64,000 nt of DNA from Epiperipatus broadwayi (lineage: Eukaryota > Onychophora > Udeonychophora > Euonychophora > Peripatidae): assembly GCA_028023455.1 (NCBI GenBank), contig JAQFVV010012531.1, forward strand, positions 372,001 through 436,000. Direction: 5' to 3'. Made by a program: the position numbers and the translations under genes. This document shows, piece by piece, positions 57,201-61,017 of this stretch (positions are counted from its first letter, which is position 1; every line of letters begins with the position of its first letter). The notes under the pieces are model-generated. The model did not search any database and was not told the DNA's origin. It worked only from the letters and a program-made list of their open reading frames with translations.

Positions 57201-59961
57201 AACTGAACATATTTTTTTTCCTATAAAAAAAAAAAAAAATTATAATAATAATTTTAGAATTATTGCCCTATACAGAAAAAAGTGAATTTCCAGATTTACT
57301 TTTTTTTTTTAGTATTTTATTAAGAATTACAAATAAATAAGATAGACATTTATTTTAAAAAATTAAAAAAGCATTTTGAACTCTTATCATCAACTTTAAA
57401 TATCAGAGGGCAGGGTTATCATTAATATAAAAAACAATAATTGAGAGAAAAATTGTAAAATGAATGGATCAATTAAAAATCTGATAAAAAAGTGCATGCA
57501 CATTAGCTTGAAAAGGCTGATCTTTAATGTATTACAAATATAAAGTTCTGTAAAATTATTTGGAAAGAAATGATAGTGCCTGCTTTAATATTTGCAAATG
57601 TACTCTTTGTCATAAAACTCAAAAATTTTTAGAGAATACAAAAAAAAAAATGCACAAAATATGAATTGGTAGTGAATTGTGGACAGCAAATGAGGTTATT
57701 AAACAATAAATAGAATGGATTTCTTTTAATGAGAAAAATTAACGAAGAAAATTTAAAATATTTGGAAGTTATTGTATATAATGGCAAATAGATTATTAAA
57801 AATAATTAATTATGTTAAGAGAACAACAAATAAATTGTGCAAGAAAGATTTTACAATATGCGAAATAAATAAATAAATATTTTATTTCTATGTATTCATA
57901 CATTAAAAAATGTGATAAATGTTTAGAGAATATATTACAAGTTTCACAATTATAGAAAATGGAAAGTTGGTTAGAAAAAGAGGTTACCTATATAAAAAAA
58001 AAGATATTGCACATAGGGAAAGAAAAATGAAGTTGAATTACTCTGTGTGTGTGTGTGTGTTTAATTAAAAATAGCAGCTATATTAATCTTTAACTGAGTT
58101 TTAAAGTTTATATCTAGGCTAGAGATAATCTCTAGTTTAATAAATAATTAGTGATAAGTATTTGCCATTTATAAATCAAAACGCATATATAAAAAAAAAA
58201 ACCAAAGTTACAGAAAACAGTTTGGAATTATATATGAATAAAAATCAAGAAAAAAATCAAAAATGGAATAAAAATTTAGAACTGTAAATAAAGTTTTGAG
58301 TAAAAATAGGCAGTGGAGTTGTGAACATTTACTTTTGGAGGGTAAGATACAAAAGATGAAAAATAAAAGTAACATAAGATAATGAAAACAAAGAATAAAG
58401 AGAGACTTTTTGTTTTTTTGTTTTTTGTTTAGGTCTTCATAATAGAATGAAGATCAGATATTAGAATTAATGAAGAGCTTTTATTAAAATGAAATAAAAG
58501 GGGAAACAAAACAGTATTGAATGAATGTTTTGGTAATCAAAAATAAAAAATTCATGGGTTCATTATGGAATACAATGGATTCAGAGGAAGGGAATGCTAA
58601 ATTTGGTTAAAAGGAACCTGTAATATAGCCCAAGCACAGAAACTTTTAGCTACATAAGGAGAAGTCATTTACATCACATCATAATACCAAAATATGAAAT
58701 ACAAAATATATCACAATTTCATTATTAAAGAATGTATTCAGGATTAGTAGAACAATAACAACCTCAGTGTTTTCCTATGATAAAGACAATATCACTGTTG
58801 AAAATACTGAAGATCTCAAAACTATAATTAGAAAAGTTAAAGAACAGAATGAAAGAATGAGATTATGACTAAGTATGCAAAGATAAAGATTATGACACTC
58901 AGTGATTATTTCAAAATTGATAATGAAAGTAGAAAAGAGTTTGACAGTTTTTGCTTCTTGGGTTCAATAATCAAGCAATTCATTTAGAGATAAATAATGG
59001 GCAAAGTTATAGTTAAAATCCTACAAAACATTTGGGCATAGCTTTGAAAATGAAGTCGTATGGTTTTCTATGAATTTCCGTACGTGTGAAAGTTGATAAT
59101 GAAGAAAAACTATTGATGTTTTAAACTCTGAAGTTGGTAAAAACCTTGAGAATACGAAGGACTACAAGAAAACCTATAAAGAGAACACTTGATTAGATTA
59201 AATAGTAGCTCTCGCTTGAAACATAAATGAGAAGTTAAAATTACATATTTAGATTTATCATAAGATAATCTAATTCATTAGAAAAGTGTATACAGTTTGG
59301 TAAGATCTATACTGAACAATAAAAGGATAATGAGTAATAAGATAAATGGACTCCATCATCACAATAATGAGCAGCCTAAAAAAAATAACAATAATCAAAG
59401 TAGAGAAATACTGTTCATATGATTGCTAGGAGACAATGTCAACGTGGTCACTTAATAATAATAATGAATATATACTTCTAAGATCTGATTTTTAAAATCT
59501 TTCCATTAATAAGTATAAATATTTGCCCTTTTTCAATAACATTTTACCTAAATTAAGAATAAAATATTAAAAAACATTGTAAAGTTGAACTGTAGAAATA
59601 CGAACAAAGCTTATTAAAAATGATAGTACTGGAATAAATTACAATAATTAATAAACTATACGATGACGAAGTATAATTCTTTTGATGGTAATTCTGCATT
59701 GACTAGTTAACTCAACCAGCCTTCGAGCAGAGAACTCACATACTTTATTAACTAGGTCGGATTTAGCTCTTCAGGCGTTACAAAAAAAAACATTAAATAT
59801 ACTTTAGTAAATTATTAAATATTGCAATTTTAAGTAAACCTTTAAATCTAAGCTATGCTACATTTAATGTTGTCACTTTTCTGTAAATATTTAAATGTAA
59901 ATAAGAGTGTTTAAATCTTACTTAGTATTTGTTTGGTTACAAATTGAATACAAGCAGCCAT
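3110..59961 (-). CDS. FECH: Ferrochelatase, N-terminal half, six exons (gene continues past left edge)
   Basis: Ferrochelatase inserts ferrous iron into protoporphyrin IX to make haem, on the matrix side of the mitochondrial inner membrane. Six minus-strand exons (59922-59961, 57130-57220, 36482-36601, 29555-29703, 21448-21520, 3110-3278) total 642 nt, 214 codons. Every junction has GT/AG and consistent phase. Residues 1 to about 44 are rich in K and R with few acidic residues, as expected of a mitochondrial presequence. Family blocks follow: [14 protein letters not shown] (45-58), [12 protein letters not shown] (86-97), [10 protein letters not shown] (102-110), [13 protein letters not shown] (138-150), [17 protein letters not shown] (169-185) and IDRWPTHP. 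Cys175 matches the N-terminal ligand of the metazoan [2Fe-2S] cluster (human Cys196). The catalytic His/Glu and the other three cluster cysteines would be encoded to the left of this window. Human FECH has 423 residues. No frameshift or stop is seen in the exons. Confidence 0.96.
3730..3835 (+). repeat. Internal fragment of the 13-bp-TSD family
   Basis: AGTAATCAAATG... and AGACTAGTTTCTAGC...GGCCTCTATCAATGAGGAGC resemble the interior of the 267-bp member at 27649-27915. Head, tail and flanking repeats are not recognisable. Confidence 0.4.
6045..9294 (+). mobile_element. 3.25-kb insertion, TG...CA ends, ATAT duplication
   Basis: It begins TGTGCCATTACA, ends ATGTTACA and lies between ATAT at 6041-6044 and ATAT at 9295-9298, within the LINE. 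TG...CA ends plus a short duplication are what integrase-type elements leave. It could be a long solo LTR, a decayed LTR element or another integrase-type transposon. No coding domain was recognised. A purine run, GGAAGGGAGGGGGAGATAA near 8036, resembles a polypurine tract, but no matching LTR pair was seen. Small AT-rich ORFs inside (for example 7393-7671 minus) match nothing I know. ATC/CATCAT runs occur near 8440 and 8600. Confidence 0.72.
8950..9066 (-). repeat. tRNA-like SINE head (within the 3.25-kb insertion)
   Basis: On the minus strand the segment opens ATGGTCTAGCAGGGCGCC and, about 60 nt on, has a B-box-like GGGTTTGAATCCC. Spacing and content resemble a tRNA-derived pol III promoter. 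The 3' body is not defined. Confidence 0.45.
10309..10461 (+). mobile_element. 153-bp member of the 13-bp-TSD family
   Basis: It is flanked by exact 13-bp repeats CTGGTAGTTATAC (10296-10308 and 10462-10474). The head is CATTAAGCATCACATGATCA. About 34 bp after the head (GATAAACAAAGCAAAACTCT...) recur inverted as the tail (...GTTTTGCTTTGTTTATC), so most of the element can fold into a stem. It has no poly-A tail and no ORF. Confidence 0.85.
12433..14677 (+). mobile_element. 2.2-kb solo-LTR-like element (copy 1)
   Basis: It begins TGAACCGGATTGATTTCC and ends CGTCCTTTACA, flanked by ATAT (12429-12432 and 14678-14681). Its whole length is homologous, in reverse, to the split element at 44327-49459. 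Two copies with matched ends define the boundaries. A 42-bp segment is duplicated near 12602-12685. No gag or pol coding was recognised. A solo LTR of a large element is the likeliest reading. A non-coding integrase-type transposon is the alternative. Confidence 0.8.
14968..15670. repeat. 703-bp fold-back element with 14-bp flanking repeat
   Basis: Direct repeats AATATAAAGTATTA lie at 14954-14967 and 15671-15684. Inside, 14968-15222 is the inverted complement of about 15366-15629. A unit of about 105 bp beginning TTATTAACACTCATAAAAAG is present at about 15226-15330 and again at about 15567-15671. The small ORF at 15503-15685 is part of this palindrome. Confidence 0.85.
16691..17042 (+). repeat. 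Tandem duplication, about 180-bp unit
   Basis: The segment starting AACACTAGTTATGTAGTAAA at 16691 recurs at 16871 (AACACTACTTATGTAGTAAA), continuing through AATCAAAACAGAATGATT and TTCTTTCTCTATACAATTCAT. Diverged echoes (CATGCAACATCT) follow to about 17370. No coding sense. Confidence 0.8.
18239..20188 (+). mobile_element. 1.95-kb element, TG...CA ends, ATAT duplication
   Basis: It begins TGTAACGGAATAGCGTTACA, ends GAGTGGGGCGGTTACA and is flanked by ATAT at 18235-18238 and 20189-20192. The terminal 6-8 bases are inverted copies of each other. The right third (19100-20188) is clearly richer in G+C than its surroundings. Open frames there (minus 18909-19235, 19763-20134) resemble nothing I know, and I do not call them genes. 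It could be a solo LTR or a short-TIR integrase-type transposon. Confidence 0.7.
20650..20880 (-). repeat. Fragment sharing the interior of the 531-bp element
   Basis: On the minus strand TATATGACTATATAAGC followed by ATAAAAGATGGCTGCT matches, in order and spacing, the interior of the element at 36809-37339. Ends were not identified. Confidence 0.45.
21448..21520 (-). CDS. FECH: FECH exon 5 ([13 protein letters not shown])
   Basis: The 73-nt exon encodes [16 protein letters not shown] and DTIEEME, nearly identical to the human segment. The acceptor is AATTTCAG and the donor GTAAGT. The split codon AA|A gives Lys158. Confidence 0.97.
23150..23253 (+). repeat. RTE LINE 3' stub with TGA-repeat tail
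   Basis: GGGAAGATGGATTGAACTTG and CTTCGGCCTGCAGTG match the 3' end of the RTE at 61018-62190, followed by (TGA)n. This is a heavily 5'-truncated plus-strand insertion. Confidence 0.65.
24560..24703 (-). repeat. Terminal fragment of a TGTAACG-type element
   Basis: On the minus strand it reads TGTAACGGGATGGTC directly after ATAT. GTAATGGGATGGTC recurs about 70 nt inward. The same TG... start after ATAT is used by the elements at 18239 and 44327. The far end was not found. Confidence 0.4.
27560..28045 (-). pseudogene. LINE reverse-transcriptase fragment, interrupted
   Basis: On the minus strand the right part reads [17 protein letters not shown] (RT motif with conserved GC). After the 267-bp insert, the left part reads [12 protein letters not shown], carrying the catalytic YADD. 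The order RQGC ... N(N)LRYADD is typical of BovB/RTE-like LINEs. Stops and frameshifts are present. Confidence 0.75.
27649..27915 (+). mobile_element. 267-bp member of the 13-bp-TSD family
   Basis: It sits in the LINE between exact 13-bp repeats CATATCTAAGGTT (27636-27648 and 27916-27928). The head is CACATGTTCACTATCTCTTA. An inner inverted repeat (AACAAGGCAAACTCTACATA...GTGCCAACC) recurs as the tail (GGTTGGCACAGG...TTTGCCTTGTT). The short ORF at 27749-27988 crosses the element boundary and is not a gene. Confidence 0.88.
29555..29703 (-). CDS. FECH: FECH exon 4 (RRIGGGSPI motif)
   Basis: The 149-nt exon encodes residues 85-133, with [26 protein letters not shown] and [11 protein letters not shown] blocks of the active-site lip region. 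The acceptor is TTATTTTAG and the donor GTAAAC. It ends in phase 1, so the shared codon G|GT gives Gly134. After this the linker is shorter than the human one (CPEFGPFKYY against a few more residues in human). Confidence 0.97.
29985..30110 (+). repeat. Fragment of the 13-bp-TSD family
   Basis: GAGTAATCAATGGATACCAGA followed by ATAATATCCATATCC resembles the interior of the 267-bp member (GAGTAATCAATAGATGCCAG). Ends are not visible. Confidence 0.35.
31568..31643 (+). repeat. 38-bp tandem duplication
   Basis: The unit beginning GACTCAAAAGGAAGCAGG and ending GATTCTTGGT is present twice, head to tail, with no visible difference. A diverged third piece (AAGACTCAAAAGG region) is implied just upstream. 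Confidence 0.85.
35425..35580 (+). repeat. Fragment of the 13-bp-TSD family
   Basis: GTAATCAATAGATGCTAG, TAATATCTCCAGATCAGTTT and CATCAGTGAATAGCTTT follow the order of the interior of the element at 27649-27915. Terminal parts are diverged. Confidence 0.5.
36482..36601 (-). CDS. FECH: FECH exon 3 (LNMGGP motif)
   Basis: The 120-nt exon encodes [14 protein letters not shown], then [20 protein letters not shown] near its end. This is the opening of the mature ferrochelatase fold and is very close to the human protein. Acceptor TTTTTAG and donor GTGAGT are clear. The split codon AA|T gives Asn84. Confidence 0.96.
36809..37339 (+). mobile_element. 531-bp member of the 13-bp-TSD family
   Basis: Flanks are AATGCAGAAGTT at 36797-36808 and 37340-37351 (12 identical bases, with a 13th differing A/G). 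The head is AATAAACATCACATGATCAC and the tail ...CGAGAGTTTTGCCTG. A copy of the tail core (GGAGAGTTTTGCCTGTTTT) lies early in the element between two inverted copies of the head, forming a palindrome at about 36813-36935. The interior holds AGATCCCAGGCTCCTCACTG and CTGCCAGCCATTGATTACTC, shared with other members in inverse order. Confidence 0.8.
38690..39400 (-). pseudogene. Penelope-like 3' end, inverted partner
   Basis: Read on the minus strand, this segment parallels 39740-40405 in order: the AAAGATTTTTATTCCAAACT block, the GIY-YIG-region remnant, the CACGAATCCAG block and the TTTCTTTCCACCATC block. It is the shorter arm of a head-to-head pair that meets at about 39400. Confidence 0.75.
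39400..40410 (+). pseudogene. Penelope-like element 3' part (RT tail plus GIY-YIG)
   Basis: The plus strand reads [20 protein letters not shown] (the FLD block near the end of Penelope-like RTs). A stop at about 39786 follows, then a second frame to 40144 containing [19 protein letters not shown] and [10 protein letters not shown]. The latter resembles a GIY-YIG endonuclease, with Y-x-GE then a basic/helical stretch and a terminal H-x-x-x-SGH block. Penelope-like elements pair an RT with a GIY-YIG nuclease. Stops and lost residues indicate an inactive copy. Confidence 0.65.
40430..41075 (-). pseudogene. Penelope-like element copy 2, 3' end
   Basis: The minus strand reads [20 protein letters not shown], then [20 protein letters not shown], a GIY-YIG domain aligned with the copy at 53640-54410. 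The downstream UTR shares the tRNA-like and hammerhead-like positions with that copy but is more decayed. It abuts the plus-strand element at about 40410-40430 tail to tail. Confidence 0.75.
40498..40579 (-). repeat. tRNA-like segment in Penelope-like UTR (decayed)
   Basis: At the position equivalent to 53772-53853, the minus strand has a B-box-like GACCCAAGTTCGATTCCC and a degraded A-box region (TTAGTTAGTAAGAGCATG). The flanking UTR is collinear with the other copy, so the segment is part of the element. Confidence 0.55.
45216..45775 (-). repeat. 3' LTR (560 bp)
   Basis: It has the same termini as the 5' LTR (TGTTATAGTC...ACACAACA) and collinear sequence. The short ORF at 45179-45418 spans its edge and is not a gene. 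Confidence 0.93.
45776..45787 (-). promoter_or_regulatory. Polypurine tract
   Basis: The minus strand reads AGGGGGAGGGA immediately before the 3' LTR TGTTATAG. This is the expected primer for plus-strand synthesis. Confidence 0.85.
45796..46581 (-). CDS. pol: Aspartic protease fused to integrase C-terminal tail
   Basis: A 261-codon frame in register with gag. The first ATG is at 46581, but the natural start is probably readthrough from gag. [17 protein letters not shown] carries the catalytic D-T-G, and [13 protein letters not shown] is the usual second half of a Gypsy protease. About residue 150, soon after a segment like the protease-RT linker, the frame jumps to [16 protein letters not shown]. 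This GPxxW tract is typical of the integrase C-terminal domain. RT, RNase H and the integrase catalytic core are absent, yet the frame is kept. The tail contains a short His run (QHHHHRKQ). The deletion could be old in the lineage (a non-autonomous family) or private to this copy. Confidence 0.85.
   Translation of the reverse strand: MRMEKTIPKHKGNYKKNKQVASINHIKDNQSGFIQNIMINDMPVRMELDTGAAGSIVSKKTWAIINKNNKYNLQPSTRTITDYQGKKIKLLGQTRVKITMPNKTRHLPLAVATGDHSNLLGRDWFSHLGFKVNQLTTLSKLKTYESEVFNKKLITKMNMKNGNTRIARTPCRMYRGPTKWIPAVVIQQKGQHNLIVKTADGYQHHHHRKQLRLYYTDAITRNEATETCSTSKEDQQTKDGSKPAPKHISHPSAHLHDCSLG
46609..47328 (-). CDS. gag: Gag polyprotein with CCHC zinc knuckle
   Basis: A 239-residue open frame on the minus strand begins [19 protein letters not shown], shortly after the primer-binding site. 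Residues 1 to about 190 match the gag style of invertebrate Gypsy elements: W-x-x-Y-x-x-R, a helical capsid-like segment and a [12 protein letters not shown] block. [16 protein letters not shown] near residues 212-227 is a CCHC-type knuckle with an odd residue at the glycine position. A second, partial C-rich motif follows (CSFYKRVGH). The frame stops at UGA 46609-46611 and continues in the same frame into the protease ORF. It packages element RNA into cytoplasmic particles. Intact in length, so possibly still made. Confidence 0.88.
   Translation of the reverse strand: MASIIGSMEAFDPGFPENWSSYKERLIFYMQANQIKKSEIKLATLITIIGSQTYNILKSQIGSETLADLNFEKALAILTEYFSPKPLTIMQRYYFNLCTQAEGEKAGEFATRIRTLALTCQFKEFLNEALRDRFICGMNDHNLRLRLLMTPDIDFEKAVTQATLAEFIACQAKPLQKMNYTVQKVEHKVEYDKHSICSTTTMSVKRCYRCDEPIHVQTECPHLHTGCSFYKRVGHIRVA
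47775..47791 (-). promoter_or_regulatory. Primer-binding site
   Basis: Four bases inside the 5' LTR the minus strand reads TGGCGCAGTTGGACAAA. The TGG start is complementary to a tRNA CCA end. TGGCGCAGT resembles the sites I recall for Drosophila 17.6 and 297, which use tRNA-Ser. The tRNA assignment is an inference. Confidence 0.7.
47796..48441 (-). repeat. 5' LTR (646 bp)
   Basis: On the minus strand it begins TGTTATAGTC and ends CCAAACACAACA. It carries about 86 bases more than the 3' LTR: one stretch near its outer edge, another around CTAGCTGCGTAGATC, and a small difference near 47890. Confidence 0.93.
49626..49673 (+). mobile_element. 48-bp member of the 13-bp-TSD family
   Basis: Inside the LINE zinc-finger region, 48 bp lie between exact repeats AAAGTGATTATAT (49613-49625 and 49674-49686). 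The insert contains the family tail CTACTGTATGGAGAGTTTTG and CCTGTTTTTC. Removing it restores the LINE reading seen near 9550 and 50500. Confidence 0.85.
49946..50760 (+). pseudogene. Second, 5'-truncated copy of the LINE
   Basis: It starts at GAGATGCAAAAAGCAAAATG, which occurs inside the first copy at about 43917, and runs through [20 protein letters not shown] to the zinc finger and the 3' UTR (GAGATTCCTGACTCC). It lies directly behind the first copy's 3' end in the same orientation. Stops interrupt it. Confidence 0.85.
53695..53750 (-). ncRNA. Hammerhead-ribozyme-like core (probably degenerate)
   Basis: The minus strand reads CACCTGAAGAAGAGGGG ... TTTCGAAACGTTGTGC, giving CUGANGA (53737-53743) and CGAAAC (53710-53715) at hammerhead spacing. 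Penelope-like elements are known to carry such ribozymes in their terminal regions. Stem II pairs weakly and the cleavage-site nucleotide is not clearly acceptable, so activity is doubtful. The equivalent site in the copy at 40430-41075 (about 40465-40492) is decayed further. Confidence 0.4.
53772..53853 (-). repeat. tRNA-like segment in Penelope-like UTR
   Basis: The minus strand opens GGCAGATGGCTCAGTTGG (A-box-like TGGCTCAGTTGG) and carries GGTCCAGGTTCGACTCTC (B-box-like GGTTCGACTC) about 45 nt further. This resembles the outer half of a tRNA and a pol III internal promoter. It is not a complete tRNA gene: the acceptor stem is not closed. The short minus ORF at 53797-54012 is incidental. 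Confidence 0.75.
54830..56230 (+). pseudogene. Old LINE reverse-transcriptase relic
   Basis: Fragments in order on the plus strand: [74 protein letters not shown] (YADD changed to YAND), [20 protein letters not shown]. These follow the well-known LPExQ-GFR / TVDMIF / LHDGM / YADD / LRKIL-WQD order of a common animal LINE group. Full of stops. Confidence 0.8.
56231..56480 (+). pseudogene. LINE zinc-finger remnant
   Basis: [15 protein letters not shown] parallels the HLLIECKCL zinc-finger end of the LINE at 49500. It is followed by A-rich sequence. Short and heavily diverged. Confidence 0.5.
57130..57220 (-). CDS. FECH: FECH exon 2 (rest of presequence)
   Basis: The 91-nt exon is bounded by a T-rich ATAG acceptor and a GTGAGT donor. 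It encodes [20 protein letters not shown] and then AAKVQPDKN, and ends in phase 2. The split codon GT|G gives Val44 before KPKTG of the next exon. The basic and hydroxylated composition suits a mitochondrial targeting signal. Identification rests on splice phase on both sides and on the PDK-KPKTG join resembling the vertebrate protein. Confidence 0.87.
57487..57545 (+). repeat. Fragment of the fold-back element of 14968-15670
   Basis: AAGTGCATGCACATTAGCTTG and GGCTGATCTTTAATGTATTA match the repeated unit of the fold-back element, and are followed by the same AATATAAAGT sequence seen at its edge. Confidence 0.75.
57546..58470 (+). pseudogene. LINE relic related to the one at 41100-49940
   Basis: [39 protein letters not shown] and [14 protein letters not shown] correspond in order to [13 protein letters not shown], the [18 protein letters not shown] block and the HLLIECK zinc finger of that LINE. 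Many stops. Confidence 0.65.
58043..58060 (+). repeat. TG microsatellite
   Basis: Nine uninterrupted TG dinucleotides (18 bases), inside the LINE relic. Confidence 0.95.
58735..59420 (+). pseudogene. BovB/RTE-like LINE relic
   Basis: In changing frames the plus strand reads [20 protein letters not shown], then a [19 protein letters not shown] / [12 protein letters not shown] block, as in the thumb region of BovB-type RTs, with an [12 protein letters not shown]-like piece later. No frame survives. Confidence 0.7.
59922..59961 (-). CDS. FECH: FECH exon 1 (start codon, presequence)
   Basis: The exon reads [13 protein letters not shown] plus one base, then a strong donor GTAAGA (A|GTAAGA). The split codon A|GA gives Arg14 when joined to exon 2. 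The start is chosen because this ATG opens a short basic, non-acidic stretch that joins in phase 1 to the next exon. I assigned it by splice fit and targeting-peptide character, not by sequence conservation, which is normally poor here. Confidence 0.75.
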
Positions 59962-60624
59962 AATTATCCCACAATGCAATTTATATTGAGCCGACTCCAA
60001 GTGGAAAATTTAAAAGATACTTTCCTTTCTAATGTCGTAAAACTATTATTACGTTTTTAAATTCATACATAAGTTTGCACTACGAGATATTTCTGTCGAG
60101 GGAGACGAGACTTTAGCATAGTCAAAGAAAGTTCCCAGCATATTTTATAATAAATAAGTTAATTATCTTTAGAAAAAAAAACTCATAAAATGCACAACAA
60201 ATCAAAACAGAGGGGAGATTGAATCAACTGGTTTTCAAAATCATGCAATTAGTAAAGATGCCATTCCGAATGTAATTTTAAATGTATTTATGGGCGTGTG
60301 TATTAAACCAACCTTTTTTTAAAATTCATTATGTGTAAAGACGAAATTAAGAAAATATGATTTCGCTAAATAATGTATTTAATTAAAAAGGTAATTATTA
60401 CAGAGCTTTACAATTCAGGATTTACCAAATCAAAAAGTATATAGACAATAGATATTCAGTATATAAACAACTCAATAGTTTGAATTCATATAATAAAATC
60501 CGGGTGACCGCATGGTTGCTTTTAAGATTCCGAGAGGATTAGCTCAAGTTTTCGTTAATTTCTCCTAAATTATTTCCCTGTGGGTCTTATATACTCATAA
60601 TTAAACCCTAAAGAAAGCACTTAC

Positions 60625-60688
60625 CAAGATCGGATTCATGATCATAATCATTCGTCTGATAATTTCCTACAATCCCTTTGATTAGCAT
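60625..60688 (-). other. Exon-like segment with good splice sites
   Basis: On the minus strand a TTTTTACTTTAG acceptor is followed by 64 nt open in one frame only (MLIKGIVGNYQTNDYDHESD, then L plus one base) and a strong donor G|GTAAGTGC. I do not recognise the peptide. It ends in phase 1, the phase accepted by FECH exon 2, so an alternative upstream FECH exon is possible. An exon of another minus-strand gene, or chance, is also possible. The acidic peptide would not make a mitochondrial presequence. Confidence 0.35.
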
Positions 60689-60904
60689 CTAAAGTAAAAA
60701 TAGCTTGAATTTTGGATTTGACTAAAAAAAAACACTACTGCTCCCTGTGTGTTTAGAAAATACTATTAATCAATTATTGTTTTAAAACATATTTAGATGG
60801 AGAGCTTAATTACAAGTATGTTTAATTTATCTTTATTTCAAAGGCTATACATGTATTTAAATACATTGTGCAGGCTTAAACCTGCATTTATATATGTAAT
60901 ATAT

Positions 60905-60973
60905 GCGGGATTCGAACTCAGACTTTCACACGACCCAATACTCTCAGTGATATCTCATATTGCTGACCCACCT
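60905..60973 (-). repeat. tRNA-like SINE head
   Basis: The minus strand begins GGTGGGTCAGCAATATGAG and has a B-box-like GAGTTCGAATCCCGC at suitable distance. An imperfect hairpin (GCAGGTTTAAGCCTGC) follows downstream at about 60868-60885. Confidence 0.5.
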
Positions 60974-61017
60974 GATCATACAAGTTCATTGTTATTTAGT
61001 GACTAATATATATATAT

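Larger units (their letters stand above)
57221..59921 (-). other. FECH intron 1
   Basis: It holds the two plus-strand LINE relics described and the TG repeat. Near 59780 GGCGTTACA followed by an A-run resembles the ...GTTACA element ends but lacks ATAT. Nothing else recognised. Confidence 0.65.
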
